From Malaciobacter halophilus (GTDB taxonomy: Bacteria > Campylobacterota > Campylobacteria > Campylobacterales > Arcobacteraceae), in assembly GCF_002837275.1 (NCBI RefSeq), contig NZ_NXIF01000041.1, forward strand, positions 1 through 64,000: a stretch of DNA of 64,000 nt. The letters run 5' to 3'. The notes beneath the pieces are model-generated. The model made no database searches. It saw only the letters and a program-made list of their open reading frames with translations, and was not told the DNA's origin. This document shows positions 52,458 to 62,270 of the stretch, piece after piece. Made by a program: the position numbers and the translations under genes. Each line of letters begins with the position of its first letter. Position 1 is the first letter of the stretch.

Positions 52458-53774
52458 ATGACAAATAAAGAGTTTTTAGCAATTATAAAACAAGAATCAA
52501 CAGCATTAGATTATAATAGATATTTAAAACAGCTAGTTTATAAAAAAATTTCGTCTGATGAAAAAATAGCTGTATTTGAAGTATCAAATAAATATATTGC
52601 TTCATGGATAAAAAGTAAATATAAAAATCTTATACAACACTGCTTTGAAACTATTGATGGAACAAAACCAGAAATAGAGATAAAAGTTGCTGGAGAAAAA
52701 AAGACTAAAAAAGAGATTATTACTGAAAAACTAAAAAATGATACTGCTGAAAGTACAATATTAAACCCTTCATATACATTTGACTCTTTTGTAGTGGGTA
52801 GTTCAAACCAAATGGCTTATAATGCTTCACTTGCAGTATCAAAAAAACCAGGTATTCAATATAATCCTTTATTTATTTATGGTGGAACTGGTCTTGGAAA
52901 AACTCACTTGCTACAAGCAATAGGAAATGATGCAATTACTCAGGGTAAAACAGTTATTTACGTAACAATTGAGCAGTTTATGAATGATTTTACTTTTTCA
53001 ATTAAAAATAAAAATATGGAGCATTTTAGAAATAAATATAGAAAATGCGATGTATTATTAATTGATGATATTCAATTTTTAAGTGGAAAAGAACAAACAC
53101 AAGAAGAGTTTTTTCATACATTTAATGAACTTCATAATGCAAAAAAACAAATAGTTATGACAAGTGATAGACTCCCATCACAAATTGCTGGACTTGTTGA
53201 TAGATTAAAATCTAGATTTGAGTGGGGTTTAACAGCAGATATTCAAATACCTGGACTTGAAACAAAAATTGCAATTATTGAGAAAAAATCTGAATTAAAT
53301 GGTATTCATTTAAGCAGAGAAATAATTAACTTTATTGCAACAAATTTAGATAGTTCAATTAGGGAAATTGAGGGAGTTCTTATTAGAATTAATGCAAGTG
53401 CTTCTTTATTAAATCAAGAAATTAATTTAGAGTTAGTTCAAGGTTTATTAAAAGAACAAATTAAAGAGACTAAAGAGAATATTAAATTACCAGATATTAT
53501 AAATATAGTAGCTAGTGAGTTAAATATTAAACCTAGTGATATAAAATCTAAAAAAAGAACTGCAACAGTTGCAAATGCAAGAAGAGTAGTTATATATCTT
53601 GCAAGGGAGCTTACACATAACTCTATGCCAGATATTGCAAAGTTTTTAGGTATGAAAGACCATAGCTCTATTTCACATAATATTAAAAAAGCAAATGAGT
53701 TAATAGAAAAAGATGAAAACTTTAAATTAATCATAGAAAATTTAAAAAATAAACTAATAAATAAGGAGTGGTAA
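52458..53774 (+). CDS. dnaA: Chromosomal replication initiator DnaA
   Basis: The 438-residue AAA+ protein has the ATP loop YGGTGLGKTHLLQAIG, Walker B LLIDDIQFL, and the C-terminal DNA-binding domain with RVVIYLARELTHNSMPDIAK and DHSSISHNIKKANELI. It opens the origin by binding the TTCAC boxes on both sides. The ATG lies 17 bases after the AT-rich tract with a poor ribosome site. Confidence 0.98.
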   Translation: MTNKEFLAIIKQESTALDYNRYLKQLVYKKISSDEKIAVFEVSNKYIASWIKSKYKNLIQHCFETIDGTKPEIEIKVAGEKKTKKEIITEKLKNDTAESTILNPSYTFDSFVVGSSNQMAYNASLAVSKKPGIQYNPLFIYGGTGLGKTHLLQAIGNDAITQGKTVIYVTIEQFMNDFTFSIKNKNMEHFRNKYRKCDVLLIDDIQFLSGKEQTQEEFFHTFNELHNAKKQIVMTSDRLPSQIAGLVDRLKSRFEWGLTADIQIPGLETKIAIIEKKSELNGIHLSREIINFIATNLDSSIREIEGVLIRINASASLLNQEINLELVQGLLKEQIKETKENIKLPDIINIVASELNIKPSDIKSKKRTATVANARRVVIYLARELTHNSMPDIAKFLGMKDHSSISHNIKKANELIEKDENFKLIIENLKNKLINKEW

Positions 53775-53796
53775 AAAATAAGTTTTAGATGTTCGT

Positions 53797-53884
53797 GTGA
53801 AAAGGTGTGAATATAAACAAACTATTGTTCACTTTCATTTCGTACGATGAAATGGAAGTTACATAGATATTTTCATCTTTTCAC
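53797..53884. other. Replication origin, downstream part (oriC2-like) between dnaA and dnaN
   Basis: Two GTGAA (53797 and 53807) and two TTCAC (53828 and 53880) are found in the 159-base gap. Boxes in both orientations face each other around the dyad TTTCATTTCGTACGATGAAA near 53834-53853. Helicobacter pylori has a bipartite origin flanking dnaA in the same way. The role here is inferred. Confidence 0.6.
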
Positions 53885-53933
53885 ACACTCTACTGCTACC
53901 ACTAATTAAAAGAAATAATAAGAGGAGATCCAA

Positions 53934-55004
53934 GTGAGATTTATCATCACAAAAAATATCATTGAGAATATAGTTTCTTCAATGCAACCATTTTTAGAAA
54001 AAAAAGATGCAAGTGCTATTACTTCACATATATATTTAGAAGTTAACAATGATAAACTTATCATGAAAGCAACAGATTATGAGATAGGATTACAATCTCA
54101 AATCGATGAACTAAATGAAAGTGTAAATGGAAAAGCAACAGTTAATGGTTCTAACCTTTTAGGAATACTAAAAAGATTAAAAGATTTAGAAATTATTGTA
54201 GAAACTAATGACAATAATTTAATCATTAAACAAAATAAATCTACATTTAAATTACCAATGTATGATCCTGAAGAGTATCCAACTTTACCAAAACCTGATA
54301 ATATTAATAAACTTGATATGAGTATGTTAAATCTAATTAATTCTATTAGAAAAATTACTCCTGCAATAGATAATAATAATCCTAAATTTGAATTAAATGG
54401 AGCATTAGTAGATATTAAAAGTGATAAAATTAATTTTGTAGCAACTGATACAAGAAGATTAGCTGTATCACACTTACAAAATATTTCAAATGAACAAAAT
54501 CAATTTATTATTCCTAAAAAAGCTATTATAGAAATTCAAAAGCTATTCTTAGATGATGCAAATATTGCATATGATGATACAAACTTAATTATTTCAAATG
54601 ATAAAATGACATTTTTTACAAAATTAATTAATGGAAAGTTCCCAGATTATGATAGAATTATACCAAATAGTTTAAAATACAATTTCTCTTTACCAAAAGA
54701 TATGTTAATAGAATCTATTAAATTAGTTACATCACTATTTTCTAATATAAAAATTACTTTTAGTTCAAATAGCATAATATTTGAATCATTAGATGAAGAT
54801 AGTGAATCAAAAACACAATTAGATATAGATTTAAATATAGAAAATACATTTTATCTAGCAGTTAATGCAAAATATCTATTAGATTTTTTAAGTTTAACAA
54901 ACAATGAAAAAGTAACTATTGGTTTTAATGAATCAAATTTACCATTTTATTTAGAAGATGAAAAATTCTTTACAATTGTAATGCCAATAGTTTTAGAAAA
55001 ATAA
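53934..55004 (+). CDS. dnaN: DNA polymerase III beta clamp
   Basis: The 356-residue protein has the three-part clamp fold: IYLEVNNDKLIMKATDYEIG in domain 1, FVATDTRRLAVSH in the middle and a C-terminal MPIVLEK that ends like other clamps. It starts at GTG with GAGGAG seven bases upstream. The sliding clamp tethers the polymerase to DNA. Confidence 0.97.
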   Translation: MRFIITKNIIENIVSSMQPFLEKKDASAITSHIYLEVNNDKLIMKATDYEIGLQSQIDELNESVNGKATVNGSNLLGILKRLKDLEIIVETNDNNLIIKQNKSTFKLPMYDPEEYPTLPKPDNINKLDMSMLNLINSIRKITPAIDNNNPKFELNGALVDIKSDKINFVATDTRRLAVSHLQNISNEQNQFIIPKKAIIEIQKLFLDDANIAYDDTNLIISNDKMTFFTKLINGKFPDYDRIIPNSLKYNFSLPKDMLIESIKLVTSLFSNIKITFSSNSIIFESLDEDSESKTQLDIDLNIENTFYLAVNAKYLLDFLSLTNNEKVTIGFNESNLPFYLEDEKFFTIVMPIVLEK

Positions 55005-55033
55005 TATAGAAATATCAAGAAGGAAAAAGATAA

Positions 55034-57344
<2,311 letters not shown>

Positions 57345-57346
<2 letters not shown>

Positions 57347-57367
57347 AAAGAGGATTTTCCTCTTTTT
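57345..57367 (+). terminator. Terminator of gyrB
   Basis: AAAAAGAGG (57345-57353) pairs with CCTCTTTTT (57359-57367) around a five-base loop, giving a 9-bp stem that ends in a T run. It begins in the gyrB stop codon. Confidence 0.8.
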
Positions 57368-57408
57368 ACTCCTTTTATCTTTTTAATCTATATTTTTTTG
57401 GAGCTTAT

Positions 57409-57927
57409 ATGAGAAAAAAGAGTCTCTTATCTTATGAGGCTAAAGTAATTTTAATTATAGTTACTTTGCTATTACTTATTTTTTTACCTATTCCTATTTT
57501 TGACACATTAGTAAAAATAAAACAGTATGTAGTAGTAACTTATGAAAAGTTTATTGCACCATTTCCTATTTGGGTACAACTATTAGTAATAATTGTTCCT
57601 TTTATTATAGCTATAACTATTAAAATAATTCAAAAAAATAGATGTAAATATACTCAAGATATCTTTTATGGCATAAAATGGACATGGAGTTGGAATAAAC
57701 AAAGTGTAGTAAATTTGAAATGTTATTGTCCTACTTGTAATGAAGAACTTTATTATGATGATACAGTTTCATATGATAAGTTAACAGTTAGAAAATTTGA
57801 ATTTGTATGTGAAAAGTGTAATAAAGTTATTGGTTCAATACCAAATGAAAATAAGAATTTACACTCTTCAAAAATTATAAATAATGAAATAGAAAGGATA
57901 ATTAAAAGAAGAGTATCTCAAATGTAA
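57409..57927 (+). CDS. Membrane protein with C-terminal zinc ribbon, unknown function
   Basis: The 172-residue protein has two membrane spans (about 10-31 and 54-75) and a soluble C-terminal domain with a Cys4 ribbon: CPTC near residue 107 and CEKC near 139. Between them are short strands. I do not recognise the family. Its TAA is followed at once by a hairpin. The ATG follows TTGGAGCTTAT. Confidence 0.6.
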   Translation: MRKKSLLSYEAKVILIIVTLLLLIFLPIPIFDTLVKIKQYVVVTYEKFIAPFPIWVQLLVIIVPFIIAITIKIIQKNRCKYTQDIFYGIKWTWSWNKQSVVNLKCYCPTCNEELYYDDTVSYDKLTVRKFEFVCEKCNKVIGSIPNENKNLHSSKIINNEIERIIKRRVSQM

Positions 57928-57945
57928 GATGGCAAAAGCCATCTT
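57926..57945. terminator. Bidirectional hairpin between convergent units
   Basis: AAGATGGC and GCCATCTT form an 8-bp stem with AAAA loop. It lies between the zinc-ribbon membrane protein and the 3' end of the interrupted SnoaL-like gene. Confidence 0.65.
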
Positions 57946-58271
57946 TAAAATTTTGAATTACTATTTTGCCATTTCTCTTTTGGTAAAATTTTCTCTTTAA
58001 TTCTCCAAACTTTTTTTATTTTTTCATTCTGTATATAAAAAAGTTCATAAAGTGCATATTTAACTTGTGATTGCTCTATTTGTGTTACACTTAATACAAA
58101 TTGGCCTTGACCTAGTATCATGTGGTTTTTAATGTAGCTTCTATCTTTTATAACTTTGTTATGGATATAGTTTTTTATTAAATTTTTGTTTGTTTTTGTT
58201 AAATTTTTATTTAAAACCTCTGTTGGAAGAGAGTTTATTAAATCTTTGTTTTTTATAGTTTCAATATTATC
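57945..58271 (-). pseudogene. Read-through part of the interrupted SnoaL-like gene
   Basis: After the TGA at 58272-58274 the minus-strand frame stays open for 108 codons, to a TAA at 57945. It encodes DNIETIKNKDLINSLPTEVL and later ILGQGQFVLSVTQIEQSQ and VWRIKEKILPKEKW, the style of a second NTF2-like domain. A Trp (TGG) at the TGA site would give the usual EHWDNI that follows GLIV in this family. So one base change seems to have broken a 235-residue gene. A sequencing error is also possible. Confidence 0.75.
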
Positions 58272-58652
58272 TCAATGTTCAACAATTAAGCCATTTTCAA
58301 ATCTAAAAATATCAATTATATGCATATATGTATTATTTTCTTTTGATAAAGTTTGTGCAACAACATACTCTTTATCTTCAAATACTCTAATTACTTTTGT
58401 GTTCATATTTTTTGTTGATAAATAATCAAGATAAGATATTAATCCCTCTTTATTATCTTTTGCATATAAATTATGTTGGATATACTTTTTATCACTAACA
58501 TATTTTAATACAGTTCTATCCTGATTATTACTAAATGCCTTTTCTAAAAGCATAACTACTTTTTGAGAGTTTGATAACTCTTTTGCAAAACTATTTAAAA
58601 CAAAAACTATTGATAAAAAAGATATTGCAACTACTAATTTTTTTAATCTCAT
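58272..58652 (-). CDS. SnoaL/NTF2-like exported protein, ended by an in-frame TGA
   Basis: The 126-residue open frame has a signal peptide (about 1-23) and an NTF2-like fold with KVVMLLEKAFSNNQDRTVLK, YISYLDYL-like spacing and DIFRFENGLIVEH as the last words. In related proteins the next residue is Trp, which is TGA here. The protein is probably a truncated product. It lies behind the AraC-type gene on the same strand. Confidence 0.75.
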   Translation of the reverse strand: MRLKKLVVAISFLSIVFVLNSFAKELSNSQKVVMLLEKAFSNNQDRTVLKYVSDKKYIQHNLYAKDNKEGLISYLDYLSTKNMNTKVIRVFEDKEYVVAQTLSKENNTYMHIIDIFRFENGLIVEH

Positions 58653-58745
58653 ATTTACTCCTAATGGTAATTTTTTGGAATTATATTTATTTAAATACCA
58701 TTGGTAAAGGTTAAAATGATATGAAAAATGGTAAAAATCAAACCA

Positions 58746-59597
58746 TTATAGATTTTTTTCTTTAAATTTGCTTGGTGAGATGTTAGTATATTTTTTAAAA
58801 AATTTTATGAAATTTGTTGTTTCAATAAAACCTAGTTCATAAGATATTTGTTTAATGGGGTTATTATTACTTACTAATCTTCTTTTTGCTTCAAGTATTA
58901 TATAACTAGTTATTACCTGCTTTGCAGTTTGATTTGTAATTTGTTTGCAAATAGTATTTAAATGTTTTGAACTTATATTTAATAAATTACTATAATAAGT
59001 AACATTTCTATTTTTATAATAGTTTTCATGTAATATGCTTTTAAAATCATGAAATGTTTTTAAATACTTATCATTTATAGTATTTTTATTCTGTTTATTA
59101 AAATCTTCAGATGCTTTTAAAACAATATAATTAAAAAGAGTGCTATTAATCTTTTCTTTACAAATATATTGGCTTTTATAATCATCAAGTAATTGCTTGA
59201 AAATAGGTTTGTAATCTATTTTGCAATTATAAAGAATAGAGGGTTTAAGTAATATATTAAATATTGAGTTATTTAAATTAAGAATATTTCTTTTCAAAAA
59301 TTCATCAGTAAAAAGAATAATATAACCTTCATAATTTGCAGTTTTACTAAAACTATGAATTTGCTCTTTTGATAAAAAAATCATACAGTTATTTTCAATT
59401 TTATATTTTTTAAAATCAATAAAGTGATAATCTAAAGCTTTTGTAAAATATAAAATATGATAAAACTTAATTCTATGAGCTTTAGTCATAAAATGAGTAT
59501 TTAAATCTATATTTTTAAATAACTGCTTAAAAGTTAATATTTCAAAGCCATACTCTTTTAATTTATGTAAAAACTCTACTTCTAATAAATTTTTCAT
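58746..59597 (-). CDS. AraC family transcriptional regulator
   Basis: The 283-residue protein has an N-terminal cupin-like sensor (about 1-150) and a C-terminal double helix-turn-helix with NLLNISSKHLNTICKQITNQ and PIKQISYELGFIETTNFIKF. It probably controls its own region, the SnoaL-like gene or the divergent VOC gene. The sensor binds an unknown small molecule. Confidence 0.9.
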   Translation of the reverse strand: MKNLLEVEFLHKLKEYGFEILTFKQLFKNIDLNTHFMTKAHRIKFYHILYFTKALDYHFIDFKKYKIENNCMIFLSKEQIHSFSKTANYEGYIILFTDEFLKRNILNLNNSIFNILLKPSILYNCKIDYKPIFKQLLDDYKSQYICKEKINSTLFNYIVLKASEDFNKQNKNTINDKYLKTFHDFKSILHENYYKNRNVTYYSNLLNISSKHLNTICKQITNQTAKQVITSYIILEAKRRLVSNNNPIKQISYELGFIETTNFIKFFKKYTNISPSKFKEKNL

Positions 59598-59677
59598 AAA
59601 TAGATTATAAAGAATTAATCATAATAAAGCAAACTATATAATCTTATAGTAGAATATAAAAAATTTTAGGAATAGTT

Positions 59678-60064
59678 ATGATTATTGAAAACTTAGACCA
59701 TTTAGTACTAACAGTTAAAGATATTGATAAAACAATAAGATTTTATACTGATGTTTTAGGAATGAAAAAAGAGATATTTAAAAACTCAAGAGTTGCTTTA
59801 AAATATTCAAATCAAAAAATAAATCTTCATCAACTTGGAAGTGAATTTGAACCAAAAGCTACAAATGTAAAAGAAGGTAGTGCTGATTTATGTTTTATTG
59901 TAAAAGAGAATATAAATGAAATAGTTAAATTTTTGGAAAATAAAGATATAAAAATATTAAAAGGACCAGTTTATAGAACAGGTGCTTTAGGAAGTATTTA
60001 CTCTATATATATTAATGATCCAGATGGAAACTTAATAGAATTATCAAATTATATTAAAAACTAA
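59678..60064 (+). CDS. VOC family protein (glyoxalase/dioxygenase fold)
   Basis: The 128-residue protein starts IIENLDHLVLTVKDIDKTIR, with the metal His in LDHLVL, and ends SIYINDPDGNLIELSNY, holding the second metal-binding Glu. This is the one-domain VOC fold of glyoxalase I-like and fosfomycin-resistance type enzymes. The substrate is not determined. AAC upstream is divergent, so the AraC-type regulator may control it. Confidence 0.88.
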   Translation: MIIENLDHLVLTVKDIDKTIRFYTDVLGMKKEIFKNSRVALKYSNQKINLHQLGSEFEPKATNVKEGSADLCFIVKENINEIVKFLENKDIKILKGPVYRTGALGSIYSIYINDPDGNLIELSNYIKN

Positions 60065-60123
60065 TGACACTTTATTGTTATTAAAAGTAGCTTTTTATAG
60101 TGATTTTAATAATTAAAGTGTCA
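60065..60123. repeat. Large imperfect hairpin behind the VOC gene
   Basis: TGACACTTTA (60065-60074) pairs with TAAAGTGTCA (60114-60123), and TTATTAAAA (60078-60086) with TTTTAATAA (60104-60112), leaving a 17-base loop. That is 19 paired bases. No T run follows on either strand. It may be an RNA element, a recombination site or a remnant of a small mobile repeat; nothing in the sequence decides. Confidence 0.6.
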
Positions 60124-60238
60124 AAACTAAACAAAATTAGCAAAATAAATAATATGAGTTTACCTTTTTAATATAATTTTTATAAATTATGTTATTATTT
60201 TAAGTATATATTAAAATATAACTTAATAAAGGTGGATA

Positions 60239-60559
60239 ATGAGAGTTTCATCAATGAACTTAAAACAAAAGTTAGATATTGCTAAAACTAGTAAGAAGAT
60301 AGAAGAATTAGAAACTTTAGTTGAAAGTGAGTCGATGCTTGTAAGAAGAGCAATTGCAAGAAATGAAAATATTAATGAAAAAATTGCAAATCAATTAGCA
60401 TTTGACCCTGTTTTAAATGTAAGTTACATGGCATGTAAAAATTCAAATTGTACTCAAAAAAGAGATTTTTCTTCGTACTCTTTAATTGGTTGTGTAGTTT
60501 GTAAAAAAGATGAAAGAGAGATTGATTGTCAAACTTGTAAAAATAAGAAAGTTTATTAA
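60239..60559 (+). CDS. LRV-like repeat protein with C-terminal Cys cluster (first of two paralogs)
   Basis: The 106-residue protein has helical repeats of the leucine-rich-variant kind: SMLVRRAIARNENINEKIAN and LAFDPVLNVSYMACKNSNC. After these come Cys-x2-Cys pairs in GCVVCKKDEREIDCQTCKN. LRV proteins of other bacteria carry Fe-S cysteines, so a cluster or zinc site is possible. The ATG follows AAAGGTGG. The second paralog starts 64 bases after its stop. Confidence 0.7.
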   Translation: MRVSSMNLKQKLDIAKTSKKIEELETLVESESMLVRRAIARNENINEKIANQLAFDPVLNVSYMACKNSNCTQKRDFSSYSLIGCVVCKKDEREIDCQTCKNKKVY

Positions 60560-60623
60560 TACTAATACTATTTTATTACTTTTTCTTATTATACTTAGAA
60601 AAATAATTGGGAGTAATAAAATT

Positions 60624-60932
60624 ATGGAAGATTTAAGAAAATTACCTGTTGAAAAGTTATTAGATATGGCATATAAAAGTAGTTGCATACAAGAGTTAAA
60701 TAAATTATGTAATATTGAGTCTATGATTGTAAGACGAGTAGTTGCAAAAAATAGAAATATAAATAGTTATATAGCAAACAATCTAGCTACTGATCCAGTT
60801 TTAAATGTAAGTTATATAGCACTTAAAAATCCAAACTGTACAATTAAAAGAGATTTGCATGAAAATGAACTTGTAAAATGTGTAGTTTGTGATAAAGATG
60901 AAAGATATATGAATTGTACACTGTGTAACTAA
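60624..60932 (+). CDS. LRV-like repeat protein with C-terminal Cys cluster (second paralog)
   Basis: The start at 60624 has GGGAG in front; a longer frame to 60510 overlaps the first paralog and reads a spurious hydrophobic leader. The 102 residues repeat the layout of the upstream protein: SMIVRRVVAKNRNINSYIAN, LATDPVLNVSYIALKNPNC and KCVVCDKDERYMNCTLCN. About half the residues agree by eye. The pair is a tandem gene duplication. Confidence 0.72.
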   Translation: MEDLRKLPVEKLLDMAYKSSCIQELNKLCNIESMIVRRVVAKNRNINSYIANNLATDPVLNVSYIALKNPNCTIKRDLHENELVKCVVCDKDERYMNCTLCN

Positions 60933-61020
60933 TCAAAATATACTATTTTTCACCGCTATACTACACTTGTAAGTAAATTTTTGATAAAATTGGCAAAATT
61001 TAAATACAAAAGGTTATTTT

Positions 61021-61404
61021 ATGGAAATGAAATATGGTGAAAAAGAGATTGTTGAGTTTGATATTAACAATGAAGAACATTATTGGCCAAATAAAAATGA
61101 TAAAAACTATATTATAGATATTGAATTACCTGAATTTATGGCAAAATGTCCAAGAAGTGGATACCCTGATTTTGCAACAATTAAACTACAATATACACCA
61201 AATAAAAAAGTAATTGAATTAAAAGCTTTAAAAATCTATATCAATACTTTTATGTATAGAGAAGTTTCTCACGAAAACTCTGCAAATGAGATTTTTGATA
61301 CATTATATGAAAAATTACAACCTAAATGGATGAAAGTTGTTGCAGATTTTAAACCAAGAGGAAATGTACATACTGTTATTGAAATAGATAGCGCAAAAAT
61401 GTAA
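61021..61404 (+). CDS. queF: NADPH-dependent 7-cyano-7-deazaguanine reductase
   Basis: The 127-residue protein is the short YkvM type of QueF. The catalytic Cys sits in MAKCPRSGYPDF (about 38-49), and the QueF motif ELKALKIYINTFMYREVSHE follows. It makes preQ1 for queuosine in tRNA. The ATG follows AAGG with wide spacing. No preQ1 riboswitch was found upstream. Confidence 0.93.
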   Translation: MEMKYGEKEIVEFDINNEEHYWPNKNDKNYIIDIELPEFMAKCPRSGYPDFATIKLQYTPNKKVIELKALKIYINTFMYREVSHENSANEIFDTLYEKLQPKWMKVVADFKPRGNVHTVIEIDSAKM

Positions 61405-61413
61405 GGATAAGTC

Positions 61414-62028
61414 TTGGAGAGATTAGTTACTACTTCTCAAGCGGCTCAAATCCTTGGGCTCTCTCTTCAAGGTGTACACTATAGAATAAAAAATAATCAA
61501 TTAAAATCTATTAAAAAATCTGGGAAAACTTATGTTTATATAAGTGAACATGTAGAAGATAAATCAAAAAAAGATGAAAAACCTGTTGAAATTATCGAAA
61601 TTAAAGAGTTAATAAAAGTAAAAGATGAACAAATAGATTTATTAAAAAAAAATATGAAATGGATGAAAAAACAGTATACTTCAGAGATATTAAGACTTGA
61701 AAAAAATCAAAAAAAGATTATAGAAGTTTTTAATAGAGAAATAGATTTACTTCAAAGTGCTTTTAATGAAATGCGTGCAATTTATAAACCAAAAATTGAA
61801 AATAAAAACTATAATAAAGAAGAGCAAAATAAGCAAAACACACAAAAAGAGTTTAATTATATAACTTTACAACAGTTTACTAAAATGATGAAAGCTTATG
61901 GAAAATCTGATTTGGAGATTAAAACAATAATCTTAACAGGTGTTAAAAGTAAAGACCATAGATTTTTATATGACAAAAAAAGTAAAAAAGTAATAATAAA
62001 AGATAGTGATTTTAAAGATTTTTTATAA
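61414..62028 (+). CDS. Helix-turn-helix protein with coiled coil (excisionase-like N-terminus)
   Basis: The 204-residue protein starts at a TTG behind AAGGATAAG. The first 45 residues form a MerR/excisionase-type domain (VTTSQAAQILGLSLQGVHYR and KSGKTYVYIS). The middle (about 70-130) is a coiled coil, and the C-terminal part ends in KVIIKDSDFKDFL. It is not a phage Xis by context, because no integrase is near. It may be a chromosome-associated regulator linked to queF. Confidence 0.75.
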   Translation: MERLVTTSQAAQILGLSLQGVHYRIKNNQLKSIKKSGKTYVYISEHVEDKSKKDEKPVEIIEIKELIKVKDEQIDLLKKNMKWMKKQYTSEILRLEKNQKKIIEVFNREIDLLQSAFNEMRAIYKPKIENKNYNKEEQNKQNTQKEFNYITLQQFTKMMKAYGKSDLEIKTIILTGVKSKDHRFLYDKKSKKVIIKDSDFKDFL

Positions 62029-62045
62029 AGTAATAAATTTTAAGC

Positions 62046-62073
62046 AAAAAAAAGAGTGCTTTAAAGCACTCTT
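62046..62073 (-). terminator. Terminator of the SRP RNA gene
   Basis: AAGAGTGCT (62052-62060) and AGCACTCTT (62065-62073) form a perfect 9-bp stem with a TTAA loop. On the minus strand eight T follow. The hairpin overlaps the 3' end of the SRP RNA. Confidence 0.9.
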
Positions 62074-62170
62074 CTCCAGATACCCAAGCACACCATCAAG
62101 TAAGGTGCCTTGCTGTGTTCCCACCCTGGGGCGTTGTCTTAAATGATAATTGCAAGGGTCTAAAGAAGAG
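62069..62170 (-). ncRNA. ffs: Signal recognition particle RNA (4.5S type)
   Basis: On the minus strand the domain IV core is CCCAGG, GTG, tetraloop GGAA, CAC, AGCAAGG (62130 to 62108), the SRP Ffh-binding hairpin with its asymmetric loop. Flanking arms CTCTTCT (from 62170) and AGAAGAG (to 62069) close a rod of about 102 bases with UUAGACCC opposing GGGUAUCU. The exact ends are approximate. It binds Ffh and guides membrane proteins. Confidence 0.9.
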
Positions 62171-62216
62171 CACTCAAAATAGTTCAACTATTCTCAGTGC
62201 TTCTCTTTGAAAGCGT

Positions 62217-62222
62217 ATTATA
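62217..62222 (-). promoter_or_regulatory. -10 element of the SRP RNA gene
   Basis: TATAAT on the minus strand, about 47 bases before the SRP rod. The leader between them contains AATAGTTGAACTATT as a small hairpin and AAGCACT, so the primary RNA is probably trimmed. No clear -35 box is present, typical for this phylum. Confidence 0.55.
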
Positions 62223-62270
62223 TCTCAAAAAACTTAAAATATATTTTAAAAAAGACTCTTTTAAGGAAAT

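Noticed and set aside
58272-58274. Reassigned TGA coding for Trp
   Set aside because: Several neighbouring genes end with TGA stops in the expected place, so the code is standard.
58186-58425. Open frame of 79 residues on the plus strand
   Set aside because: It lies opposite the interrupted SnoaL-like gene, has no ribosome site and no protein pattern.
60510-60623. Hydrophobic N-terminal extension of the second LRV-like protein
   Set aside because: It overlaps the first paralog, and the paralog lacks it; GGGAG stands before 60624.
60933-61020. preQ1 riboswitch before queF
   Set aside because: No C-rich loop or A-rich tail pseudoknot pattern could be found in the short leader.
61414-62028. 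Phage excisionase
   Set aside because: Only the N-terminal helix-turn-helix is alike; no integrase, att sites or other phage genes are near.
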